A DNA stretch of 64,000 nucleotides from Pedobacter sp. PAMC26386 (lineage in GTDB: Bacteria; Bacteroidota; Bacteroidia; Sphingobacteriales; Sphingobacteriaceae): NCBI GenBank assembly GCA_014302835.1, contig CP060294.1:4055067-4119066 (forward strand), written 5' to 3'. Positions 36,132 through 43,707 of the stretch are shown piece after piece; position 1 is the first letter of the stretch; each line of letters begins with the position of its first letter. The notes below the pieces were generated by a model, which had not been told where the DNA came from, searched no databases, and worked only from the letters and a program-made list of their open reading frames with translations. Both the position numbers and the translations under genes were made by a program.

Positions 36132-37227
36132 GTTGTATTGATCCGTTAATTACTTCAAACAAAGTTACTGGAACTTTAATCTTATCAAAGATATTCATTA
36201 CTCTTTCTCTGCCTGTATCGGTAATAAAAATCTGTCCAAAGTCATGATGGGAAACCATCTCCATAAGCTTATGCATCCTGTGTTCATCCAGTTTATCAAA
36301 AATATCATCCAGCAGCAGCAAAGGCTTAAACCCTTTATATTTTTCCACATAAGCATATTGTGCGAGCTTAAGCGCAATCAGAAAGGATTTTTGCTGTCCC
36401 TGCGAACCAAATTTCTTCAGTGGCGTATCGCGTATAGTAAAGATCAAATCGTCTTTATGTATCCCGGTGGTAGTTCTTTCGAGTATTTTATCCTTTTCTA
36501 TCGTTTGCAATAACAGTGTTTCAAAAGGAGTTTCGTTAAGCTGAGATTGATAAATAAGCTCTACCTGTTCTGCATCTTCAGTAAGGTATTGATAATACTT
36601 ATTGAACAAGGCGAGATAATCAACCATAAACTGCTTCCTTTTTGCAAAGATCTTCTCTCCGCAAGCTATCAACTGCTCATTAAATATTTCCAGTAAAGCC
36701 GGATCATAACGACGTGTGGCTGCAATCTGTTTTAATAAGGCATTTCTATTCAGCAAATGTCGATTGTATAACATCAGTTCATCAAGGTACTGTGCATCTG
36801 TCTGAGAAATTACATTATCCATAAACTTGCGCCGCTCTTCACTTCCGTCCATGATAATTGTCACATCATAAGGAGAAATCATGACCAAAGGAAAAAGCCC
36901 GATATGGCTAGCCAGTTTATCATATTCCTTTTTATTCCGCTTAAATTGTTTCTTCTGATTTTTTTTGACCCCGCAGGTAATCTTCTCGTTTTTTTCCTGG
37001 CGATCAAAATCGCCCTGAATCATAAAAAGTTCTTCCGCCGTTTTTATCTGTTGGCTATCAATGGGATTAAAATAGCTCTTACAAAGACACAGGTAGTGAA
37101 TAGCATCCAGTAAATTGGTCTTCCCGGCGCCATTATTCCCTATAAATGCGTTCACGGTTTTAGAAAAGCGCAAATCAGCATCAGAATAATTCTTGAAATT
37201 GAGCAGAGTAATGTTTTTTAACCACAT
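36124..37227 (-). CDS. recF: DNA replication and repair protein RecF
   Basis: 367 residues, full length. Walker A lies near the N-terminus (FIGNNGAGKTNLLDAIHYL). The ABC signature region (KKFGSQGQQKSFLIALKLA) and Walker B (PLLLLDDIFDKLDEHR) lie near the C-terminus. It loads RecA at single-strand gaps with RecO and RecR. A TAACTTTG box sits at 37246-37239 on the minus strand, 11 bp upstream of the ATG. Confidence 0.96.
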   Translation of the reverse strand: MWLKNITLLNFKNYSDADLRFSKTVNAFIGNNGAGKTNLLDAIHYLCLCKSYFNPIDSQQIKTAEELFMIQGDFDRQEKNEKITCGVKKNQKKQFKRNKKEYDKLASHIGLFPLVMISPYDVTIIMDGSEERRKFMDNVISQTDAQYLDELMLYNRHLLNRNALLKQIAATRRYDPALLEIFNEQLIACGEKIFAKRKQFMVDYLALFNKYYQYLTEDAEQVELIYQSQLNETPFETLLLQTIEKDKILERTTTGIHKDDLIFTIRDTPLKKFGSQGQQKSFLIALKLAQYAYVEKYKGFKPLLLLDDIFDKLDEHRMHKLMEMVSHHDFGQIFITDTGRERVMNIFDKIKVPVTLFEVINGSIQHA

Positions 37228-37238
37228 AGTATGAACTG

Positions 37239-37246
37239 CAAAGTTA
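37239..37246 (-). promoter_or_regulatory. -7 box for recF
   Basis: The minus strand reads TAACTTTG, an exact -7 element, 11 bp before the recF start. No -33 TTG was found at 19-21 bp. Confidence 0.5.
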
Positions 37247-37421
37247 CCGTTTAGCTTTGTTAAAATAAGCCGATCAGCTGATTTGTTTCCACGACAGAGA
37301 TTAATGCTGTTTAAACCCCGTTCTAACTAAAAATTCAGTACAAACAATTTAATGTATTAGTTTTAAACAGGTTCTAAAATTGTATAGCTTTAAAATTTTT
37401 ATTTAAATACTGAAAAAGAGG

Positions 37422-37451
37422 TTGATACTTTAACCGAAAAATGTATTTTTG
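37422..37451 (+). promoter_or_regulatory. Bacteroidetes-type promoter of the TPR gene
   Basis: TTG (37422-37424) and TATTTTTG (37444-37451) are separated by 19 bp, matching the -33/-7 consensus of the primary Bacteroidetes sigma factor. The ATG is at 37476, giving a leader of about 20 nt. Confidence 0.75.
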
Positions 37452-37475
37452 CAATCCTTAATTTTTATTAATAAA

Positions 37476-38147
37476 ATGTCCACAACAGAAAAAGAAGTAA
37501 ATCATAACGTTAGAAAAGGTTCATTTTTAGAGGAAAACTCTAAAAGCCTTTTATTCATTGCCGCAGCGGTAATCGTATTAGTGATCATATACTTTTGGTA
37601 TCAGAATGTATATTTGAAAGGCAGAGCTGAAGAAGCTTCTGCAAAAATGTACAAAGCAGAACAATTTGTTGGAGTGGATTCTCTGGCTAACAAAGCTATC
37701 AGCGGAGATGCAGGTTACCCTGGATTTGAGAAAATTGCTGAAGAGTATAACAATACAAAATCAGCTAATTTAGCTAATCTTTATCTTGGTGGCATCTATT
37801 TACGTAAAGGTGAATACAAAAAAGCAACTGAGGTTTTAGGTAAATATTCAGAAACAGGAAGTCCTGTTGCAGATCCATTAGCATTAGGTATGTTAGGGGA
37901 TGCTTACAGTGAACTGAAAGATTACAGCCAGGCGATTACTTATTACAAGAAAGCGGCTGACAAATCAAGCAACAAGTTTACTTCTCCATTGTTCCTTAAA
38001 AAACTAGGATTAGTTTACGAATCACAAAAAGACTTCAAAAATGCAGAAGAAGCTTATAACAAAATCAAAAATGAGTTCCCTGCAAGTCAGGAAGCCGTGA
38101 TGATTGACGAGTACATTGCTCGCGCTACTGCTGCACAAGGAAAATAA
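37476..38147 (+). CDS. Membrane-anchored tetratricopeptide repeat protein
   Basis: The start at ATG 37476 lies downstream of the promoter; an upstream in-frame ATG at 37449 would fall inside the -7 box and is rejected. It has 223 residues. A single membrane helix (LLFIAAAVIVLVIIYFWY, about 29-46) is followed by a periplasmic region with TPR motifs (ANLYLGGIYLRKGEYKKATEVL, ALGMLGDAYSELKDYSQAITYYKKA, FLKKLGLVYESQKDFKNAEEAY). It resembles YfgM-type envelope chaperone partners. The exact role is unknown. Confidence 0.88.
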   Translation: MSTTEKEVNHNVRKGSFLEENSKSLLFIAAAVIVLVIIYFWYQNVYLKGRAEEASAKMYKAEQFVGVDSLANKAISGDAGYPGFEKIAEEYNNTKSANLANLYLGGIYLRKGEYKKATEVLGKYSETGSPVADPLALGMLGDAYSELKDYSQAITYYKKAADKSSNKFTSPLFLKKLGLVYESQKDFKNAEEAYNKIKNEFPASQEAVMIDEYIARATAAQGK

Positions 38148-38168
38148 AATTTAATAAGATTTGACAAA

Positions 38169-38196
38169 GGTCTGCATTTTATGCAGGCCTTTTTTT
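38169..38196 (+). terminator. Intrinsic terminator of the TPR gene
   Basis: GGTCTGCAT (38169-38177) pairs with ATGCAGGCC (38181-38189) around a TTT loop and is followed by seven T. It lies 21 bp after the stop codon. Confidence 0.9.
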
Positions 38197-38207
38197 GTTT
38201 TAATACT

Positions 38208-38215
38208 TATCTTTG
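38208..38215 (+). promoter_or_regulatory. -7 box immediately upstream of ribH
   Basis: TATCTTTG ends 4 bp before the ATG at 38220, so the transcript would start at or next to the start codon. No TTG was found 19-21 bp upstream, where the preceding terminator stem lies. Confidence 0.55.
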
Positions 38216-38219
38216 CAGC

Positions 38220-38711
38220 ATGGCAACACAATTAAAAAACCTATCTGACTTTTCTCATACTACTGTACCTGATGGTGGTGCTTATAAAATTGCTATTGCA
38301 GTAGCGGAATGGAATGCAGATGTAACTGGAAGTCTTTATAAAGGTGCATTAGAAACGCTTTTAAAACATGGTGTAAAAGAAGAAAACATTACTTCTATTG
38401 CCGTTCCGGGAAGTTTCGAATTAACTGGTGCAGCAGAGATCTTATTAAAAAAACATGCAGATCTTGACGCTGTTATTTGCCTTGGCTGTGTAATACAGGG
38501 TGATACTAAACATTTTGATTTCATCTGCAACGCGGTAGCTAACGGCGTAACACAAGTAGGAATTAAATATAGCAAACCAGTTATTTTTGGGGTATTGACA
38601 ACCAATGATTTACAACAGGCATTAGACAGATCTGGTGGTAAACATGGTAACAAAGGAGATGAGGCAGCTATTACAGCGATAAAAATGGCTCATTTACTAC
38701 AAACAGCTTAA
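38220..38711 (+). CDS. ribH: 6,7-dimethyl-8-ribityllumazine synthase
   Basis: 163 residues from the ATG at 38220; the upstream in-frame ATG at 38181 lies inside the terminator hairpin and is rejected. Family motifs are IAVAEWNADVTGSLYKGAL, VPGSFELTGAAEILL, CLGCVIQGDTKHFDFI (catalytic His region), PVIFGVLTTN and GNKGDEAAITAI. It condenses the pyrimidine and butanone phosphate to lumazine, the penultimate step of riboflavin synthesis. Confidence 0.96.
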   Translation: MATQLKNLSDFSHTTVPDGGAYKIAIAVAEWNADVTGSLYKGALETLLKHGVKEENITSIAVPGSFELTGAAEILLKKHADLDAVICLGCVIQGDTKHFDFICNAVANGVTQVGIKYSKPVIFGVLTTNDLQQALDRSGGKHGNKGDEAAITAIKMAHLLQTA

Positions 38712-38769
38712 TACTGAATTGTTTTATTTTCTGGAATAGTGTAGATTAGCAGAAGAAAAACAAAATCCG

Positions 38770-38889
38770 ATGAAAAAGATAGCGATAGTATTGCTTGGCG
38801 TATTCTTTGCAATAACAGTTTTAGAGTCTTGCTCTAACCGTATCTGTCCGGCATACAATTCGTATCCCAAAGGCAGCAGGAGAAAGTAA
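38770..38889 (+). CDS. 39-residue conserved-looking small lipoprotein
   Basis: ATG at 38770 and TAA at 38887-38889. The N-terminus is a lipoprotein signal (MKKIAIVLLGVFFAITVLES, then Cys21). The mature part is only 19 residues: SNRICPAYNSYPKGSRRK after the Cys, with a second Cys and a basic end. Very short lipoproteins with a CPAY-Y-K ending are known in Bacteroidota genomes and are often missed. It lies between ribH and ytxJ on the same strand. Confidence 0.65.
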   Translation: MKKIAIVLLGVFFAITVLESCSNRICPAYNSYPKGSRRK

Positions 38890-38917
38890 GCCGGTAATAA
38901 TTTAAAATAAAAATTTG

Positions 38918-39250
38918 ATGGAGTGGAAGAACATTACTGATCCAGGTCAGATCAGTGACATAAAAACGCAGGCGGGTTATAGTTTAATTTTTAAACACAG
39001 CACCCGTTGTTCAGTGAGTTCGATGGCAAAAAGAAGGTTTGAAATGGATTGGGAGATTATCCCTGAAGAAACAAACTTATATTTCCTTGACCTGATCAGC
39101 CACCGTGCAATTTCTGCACAGATAGCTGAAACATTTCAAGTTCATCATGAGTCCCCTCAGATTTTATTAATCAAAGATGGTGACTGCGTACTGGATGCCT
39201 CACATAGTGATATCTCGGCAGACGAAGTAGCCGAACTGATTAATAATTAA
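38918..39250 (+). CDS. ytxJ: Bacillithiol-system redox protein YtxJ (monothiol thioredoxin-like)
   Basis: 110 residues from the ATG at 38918 (a TTG codon precedes it). The thioredoxin-like fold has the motif KHSTRCSVSSMA, with a single Cys in place of a CxxC pair, typical of YtxJ/bacilliredoxin-like proteins. The family is thought to remove bacillithiol from mixed disulfides. It fits with bshA and ypdA in this window. It overlaps the convergent osmC gene by 11 bp. Confidence 0.9.
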   Translation: MEWKNITDPGQISDIKTQAGYSLIFKHSTRCSVSSMAKRRFEMDWEIIPEETNLYFLDLISHRAISAQIAETFQVHHESPQILLIKDGDCVLDASHSDISADEVAELINN

Positions 39251-39644
39251 AAGAAACAGTTTTCTTTAAATCAGGATGAAGACTGTAAAATATCGGACAG
39301 GTATTTGCAGATCTTTCTATGATCTTTTTATCCTTATCAGAATAATTATTTGCAGGGAATTGGAAGACCGCAACAATTTCTGCTACTCTTCTAGGACCTT
39401 CTGCCATGATTTTTGTGATTTCACAGGTAGCTCCGTCAATATTAAAGCTGTGCTCTGCTGCAGCAATACCTACAATGGTAAGCATACAATTGCCCAGCGA
39501 AGTAGCCAGTAAATCTGTTGGCGAAAATGCTTCGCCCTTACCCTTATTATCTATAGGAGCATCTGTAATAATTTCATTTCCGGAACGTAAATGAACAGAG
39601 CTGGTTCTCAGACCTCCGTTATAAGTTATTTTTGAAGTTGCCAT
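39240..39644 (-). CDS. OsmC family peroxiredoxin-like protein
   Basis: 134 residues. The two redox Cys are visible in SLGNCMLTIVGIAA and ANTCPIFYSLHPD, the OsmC pattern. SPTDLLATSLGNC is the family core. Such proteins reduce organic hydroperoxides with thiol reductants. It is convergent with ytxJ, overlapping at 39240-39250, so both ends of this gene pair relate to thiol redox defence. Confidence 0.93.
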   Translation of the reverse strand: MATSKITYNGGLRTSSVHLRSGNEIITDAPIDNKGKGEAFSPTDLLATSLGNCMLTIVGIAAAEHSFNIDGATCEITKIMAEGPRRVAEIVAVFQFPANNYSDKDKKIIERSANTCPIFYSLHPDLKKTVSFNY

Positions 39645-39832
39645 ATTGAAGTGTTTATTTAGGTCTGCTTATTTACAGCTTAAACCCGCTCTACAAGATT
39701 AGCATTAATTATTTACGAAATCAATAACCTTTCGCCATCTATTTCCCAGATTTTGTCACATTTTACTTGTATTTAAGCATAACATTACACCTTACATACA
39801 TTTCATGTTTATAACAATTCAAACCTATTGCT

Positions 39833-39840
39833 TAACTTTG
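39833..39840 (+). promoter_or_regulatory. -7 box immediately upstream of lipA
   Basis: TAACTTTG ends 4 bp before the ATG at 39845, a near-leaderless arrangement. The -33 region is weak. Confidence 0.55.
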
Positions 39841-39844
39841 CCCC

Positions 39845-40723
39845 ATGATCGAACTTCCGGTTGTTTCAGCGAACACAGTACAACGTAAACCAGACTGGCT
39901 TAGAGTTAAGCTTCCTGTAGGTAAAGAATATGCACAAGTGCGTAGTCTTGTAGATACACATAAGTTACATACCATTTGTGAAAGTGGCAATTGCCCTAAT
40001 ATGGGCGAGTGCTGGGGTGCTGGTACAGCAACATTCATGATTCTCGGCAATATCTGTACCCGCTCCTGCTCATTTTGCGCAGTTGCGACGGGCAGACCAA
40101 AAGCTGTAGATACCGATGAGCCTAACCGTGTAGCGAATTCAGTTAAATTAATGCAGGTAAAACATTGTGTAATTACTTCGGTAGACCGCGATGATTTAAA
40201 AGATGGGGGATCTATCATCTGGGCAGAAACCTTACAGGCCATCCGCAGAGAAAGTCCTTCGACAACGCTGGAAACACTTATTCCTGATTTCAGAGGTATA
40301 TGGGATAACCTTTACCGCGTATTGGAAGAACGTCCGGAGGTTATGTCGCATAACATTGAAACCGTTCGCCGTTTAACTAAACAAGTGCGCGTTCAGGCTA
40401 AATATGACAGAAGTCTGGAATGTCTGAAAAGAATATCAGAATTCGGTTTAAGAACAAAAACAGGTATTATGCTTGGATTGGGAGAAACTGAAGATGATGT
40501 ACTGGAAGCTATGGATGATCTAGTTGCCAATGGCGTTCACATTTTGACTTTAGGTCAATATTTACAGCCAACACGTAACCACCACCCGGTTGTAGACTGG
40601 ATTCACCCTGATCAATTTGCTAAATATAAAGAGATTGGAATGTCAAAAGGCCTGAGATATGTAGAAAGCGGCCCTTTAGTCCGTTCTTCTTATCATGCCG
40701 AAAAACATCTTTTCGATTTTTAA
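39845..40723 (+). CDS. lipA: Lipoyl synthase (radical SAM)
   Basis: 292 residues. The auxiliary cluster motif CX4CX5C uses Cys45, 50 and 56 (CESGNCPNMGEC). The radical SAM motif CX3CX2C uses Cys71, 75 and 78 (CTRSCSFC). The C-terminal RSSYHAEKH matches the family RSSYxA motif. It inserts two sulfurs into octanoyl groups on E2 and H proteins. Confidence 0.97.
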   Translation: MIELPVVSANTVQRKPDWLRVKLPVGKEYAQVRSLVDTHKLHTICESGNCPNMGECWGAGTATFMILGNICTRSCSFCAVATGRPKAVDTDEPNRVANSVKLMQVKHCVITSVDRDDLKDGGSIIWAETLQAIRRESPSTTLETLIPDFRGIWDNLYRVLEERPEVMSHNIETVRRLTKQVRVQAKYDRSLECLKRISEFGLRTKTGIMLGLGETEDDVLEAMDDLVANGVHILTLGQYLQPTRNHHPVVDWIHPDQFAKYKEIGMSKGLRYVESGPLVRSSYHAEKHLFDF

Positions 40724-40752
40724 CACTTCGCACAAGTTCAAACAAAAATATG

Positions 40753-40782
40753 TTGGAACTTGTTACACATTCTGTATATTAG
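40753..40782 (+). promoter_or_regulatory. Probable promoter of the sigma factor gene
   Basis: TTG (40753-40755) and TATATTAG (40775-40782) are 19 bp apart. The -7 box has one mismatch to TAnnTTTG. It lies just before the TTG start codon at 40789. Confidence 0.5.
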
Positions 40783-40788
40783 CAAGCA

Positions 40789-41340
40789 TTGGCAACGAAT
40801 AACAAAATATCCCTTACAGAAGAAGATCTGGTGCGCGCACTGAAAGATCGCGAAACTATCGCTATTAAGGCATTATACGATATGTATTCTGCAGCACTGT
40901 TAGGTGTCATTTTCAGAATTGTACAACATTCAGAAATTGCCGAAGATCTGTTACAGGATACTTTCGTCAAAATCTGGAATTCAGCAGACAGTTATGACTC
41001 TAGTAAAGGCCGCTTATTCACATGGATGATTAACATTGCCCGTAATATTTCCATAGATAAGTTGCGATCCAGAGACTTTAGAAACGCGAATAAAAACCAA
41101 GACATAGAAAATAACGTAGATTTCATTGACGCAGAAAGAAAAGTAACTTTCAATTCGGATACAATGGGGTTAAAGGATATGGTGACCGCACTTAAACCTG
41201 AATTCAATAGTGTGTTAGACATGGTTTACTTTAAAGGTTATACCCATGTAGAAGCTGCAGAGGAACTGAATTTACCATTAGGGACGGTTAAAACCCGGAT
41301 CAGAATGGCTATTATGGAATTAAGAAAGCATTTTAATTAA
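40789..41340 (+). CDS. ECF-type RNA polymerase sigma factor
   Basis: 183 residues. The start is TTG at 40789: an in-frame TAG lies at 40780-40782, and the next plausible start (GTG, codon 15) would cut the N-terminal helix. Region 2 lies at about 25-95 (EIAEDLLQDTFVKIWNSADS, GRLFTWMINIARNISIDKLR). Region 4 lies at about 130-180 (HVEAAEELNLPLGTVKTRIR). It is one nucleotide upstream of its probable anti-sigma factor gene. The stimulus is unknown. Confidence 0.9.
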   Translation: MATNNKISLTEEDLVRALKDRETIAIKALYDMYSAALLGVIFRIVQHSEIAEDLLQDTFVKIWNSADSYDSSKGRLFTWMINIARNISIDKLRSRDFRNANKNQDIENNVDFIDAERKVTFNSDTMGLKDMVTALKPEFNSVLDMVYFKGYTHVEAAEELNLPLGTVKTRIRMAIMELRKHFN

Positions 41341-41341
41341 A

Positions 41342-42208
41342 GTGGAAGAATCAAAAGCATATATCGAAACAGGCATACTTGAACTTTACGTTCTAGGGCA
41401 ACTAGATGCTCATGAACAACGTGAAGTAGAGGGAATGGCAGCTAAATATCCGGAAATTAAAGCGGAAATTAGTGCTATTGAAATTGCTGTGGAACAATAT
41501 GCAGTTCAACACGCTATTCAACCAACAAAGGGGCTCGATCAGCAGATATTTGAAAAAATAATTGTGCATTCAAATAGTGTATCGGCTGAGGAAGAAATCT
41601 TTTCAGCAGCAGATCATGAAGCAAAAATTATCCCTTTACAAAGAGACCAGTCAGCTTCGACTATTAAAACATTAAGATACGCACTGGTAGCCTGCATTGG
41701 GTTATTAGTAGTGAGCGTGGTTGCACTTTATGCAGCACATGATAAATTAAATGTAGCGAATCAACAGATTCTAGCACTCAATACGGACAAGGAGAAATTT
41801 GCCAGCACAGTTAGCTTCATGAAAGAAGAAAACAAAGATTTGCAGGAAATAGCGACCATTTCATCAGATCCAACCTGGACTTCTGTTAAACTTGCCGGAA
41901 CAAAAATCTCACCACAGGCCAACATGATGGTTTACTGGCATAGAAAAGGGCAACATGTGATAGTAGATAACACCAAAATGTCTCTTCCTCAAAACGATGC
42001 TGCTCATCAGTATCAGTTATGGGCAATCGTAGACGGTAAACCAGTAGACCTTGGTGTATTCGATGCGAAATCAGTATCGGGAAAGCTATTAATAGCTATG
42101 AAAGAAGTTGGAAATGCACAAGCATTTGCGGTAACTCTTGAAAAACGTGGAGGCAGTATTAGCCCAACGATGGAAAAAATGGTGGTGATGGGTGGTGTCT
42201 CTATTTAA
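41342..42208 (+). CDS. Anti-sigma factor, RskA-like
   Basis: 288 residues starting at GTG 41342, directly after the sigma gene. A cytoplasmic N-terminal anti-sigma domain (1-100, LYVLGQLDAHEQREVEGMA) is followed by one membrane helix (YALVACIGLLVVSVVALYAA, about 113-132), a coiled-coil stretch, and a periplasmic RskA domain (ANMMVYWHRKGQHVIVDN, YQLWAIVDGKPVDLGVFDA). It would hold the sigma factor until an envelope signal triggers release, probably by proteolysis. The last 8 bp overlap nnr. Confidence 0.9.
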   Translation: MEESKAYIETGILELYVLGQLDAHEQREVEGMAAKYPEIKAEISAIEIAVEQYAVQHAIQPTKGLDQQIFEKIIVHSNSVSAEEEIFSAADHEAKIIPLQRDQSASTIKTLRYALVACIGLLVVSVVALYAAHDKLNVANQQILALNTDKEKFASTVSFMKEENKDLQEIATISSDPTWTSVKLAGTKISPQANMMVYWHRKGQHVIVDNTKMSLPQNDAAHQYQLWAIVDGKPVDLGVFDAKSVSGKLLIAMKEVGNAQAFAVTLEKRGGSISPTMEKMVVMGGVSI

Positions 42209-43697
42209 TTAATCTTTTTAGCGATTGTGATACATATTCAGCAACAGCTGATGCTGTCACAGACATTCTGGATAAAGAAAGATGATCTCCAGACAGCCCA
42301 TGTACATAACAAGCAGCGTAGGCGGCCTGATCTGGGCTGTGACCCTGTGCAGAAAAAGAAGCTATTAATCCTGTCAACACATCTCCCATTCCCCCCTGTG
42401 CCATTGCAGGGTTTCCAGTTGGATTAATCTTTACCTTTCCTTTCTGATCGATAATAAAAGTATATTGATTTTTCAGTACAATGATACATTTTAGCTGCAC
42501 AGCCTGTTCTCTTGCGGTCTGCAAACGCATCCACCAGGAATCATGGACACCAAACAAATGATCAAATTCTTTCATATGAGGAGTTAGGATAGATCCTTCA
42601 GGCAATTGCTTTAATAAATCCTGATGATCTCCCAGCGCATGTAATGCATCTGCATCAATAATTAATGGAACATTTTTTTTGAACAGATCTTTCAATATGC
42701 CTGTACTTTCAGTGTCTGTACCTAAACCCGGGCCTATTGCAATTACATTGAATTTTCCAGTTATAGATTCAACATGGCTTAGCGCCACCCGCTCAAGGTA
42801 CATCACCTCAGGCAGAACAGTATTCAAAGCTGCTAACCCGCTTTCAGGAATAGAAACTGTGGTTAAACCTGCTCCACCATATAAACATGCTTTAGCCGCA
42901 AGAATTGCTGCGCCCATGGTTTCCTTTCGCCCTGCAATAATCAACGCATGCCCATAGGTACCTTTATGTGTAAAAGACTTCCGCGGTTTAAATAAGTCTT
43001 TGATATCATTTTCCTCCAGAAGTTTATAAGGAGAATCAAGGTGCTCAATATAATCCTCATCCAGACCAATTGGAGTTACTTTGAACCGTTCTAAAGCTAC
43101 AGCCGATTCAGGAAAGAAGAAATTGATTTTTGGCCGTTGAAAGCTAATTACTAAATCGGCCTTTATATACACATTATCTTTATTCAGTATGCCTTCTGCC
43201 TGAAAACCGGTAGGTACATCTACAGCAATGACTTTGCTGTTTAACCCGTTTACGAATTGTGCAAGTTCCAGGTATGCCCCGCTTAATGGCTTATTCAATC
43301 CTGAGCCTAAAACAGCATCAATAACCACCCCACTCCTCAACGTTTTCAGTTCTGAAACAGTCTTTATAGTGGTTAATGGAAACCACATATCCTTCAGCCG
43401 GTTGAGGTTAATTTTATATTCTTCGGTCTCGCTGCCAGAAAAATCGATCAGATATACTGAAACTAAACTATATCCTTTATCCTGAAGTATTCTTGCAATC
43501 GCTAATCCATCAGCTCCGTTGTTTCCCTTGCCGCATAAGATATCTATTGATGTCTCATTATGAGTAACCTCCTTTATAAACTCTGATACAAAAGCAGCAG
43601 AGGCAGTTTCCATTAATTCTATTGCGGATATCTCTTTGTTCTTAATGGTAAATACGTCTGCCGAACGCATCTGCTCTTGATTAATCAGGTTCTGCAT
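42201..43697 (-). CDS. nnr: Bifunctional NAD(P)H-hydrate epimerase/dehydratase
   Basis: 498 residues, fusing both repair activities. The N-terminal YjeF epimerase domain (about 1-215) has DILCGKGNNGADGLAIARIL and VIDAVLGSGLNKPL. The C-terminal ADP-dependent dehydratase domain (about 225-490) has GTYGHALIIAGRKETMGAAILA, IGPGLGTD, LTPHMKEF and NPTGNPAMAQGGMGDVLTGL. It repairs damaged hydrated NAD(P)H. It is 10 bp downstream of uvrA. Confidence 0.95.
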   Translation of the reverse strand: MQNLINQEQMRSADVFTIKNKEISAIELMETASAAFVSEFIKEVTHNETSIDILCGKGNNGADGLAIARILQDKGYSLVSVYLIDFSGSETEEYKINLNRLKDMWFPLTTIKTVSELKTLRSGVVIDAVLGSGLNKPLSGAYLELAQFVNGLNSKVIAVDVPTGFQAEGILNKDNVYIKADLVISFQRPKINFFFPESAVALERFKVTPIGLDEDYIEHLDSPYKLLEENDIKDLFKPRKSFTHKGTYGHALIIAGRKETMGAAILAAKACLYGGAGLTTVSIPESGLAALNTVLPEVMYLERVALSHVESITGKFNVIAIGPGLGTDTESTGILKDLFKKNVPLIIDADALHALGDHQDLLKQLPEGSILTPHMKEFDHLFGVHDSWWMRLQTAREQAVQLKCIIVLKNQYTFIIDQKGKVKINPTGNPAMAQGGMGDVLTGLIASFSAQGHSPDQAAYAACYVHGLSGDHLSLSRMSVTASAVAEYVSQSLKRLIK

Positions 43698-43707
43698 GAA
43701 TTTATCT

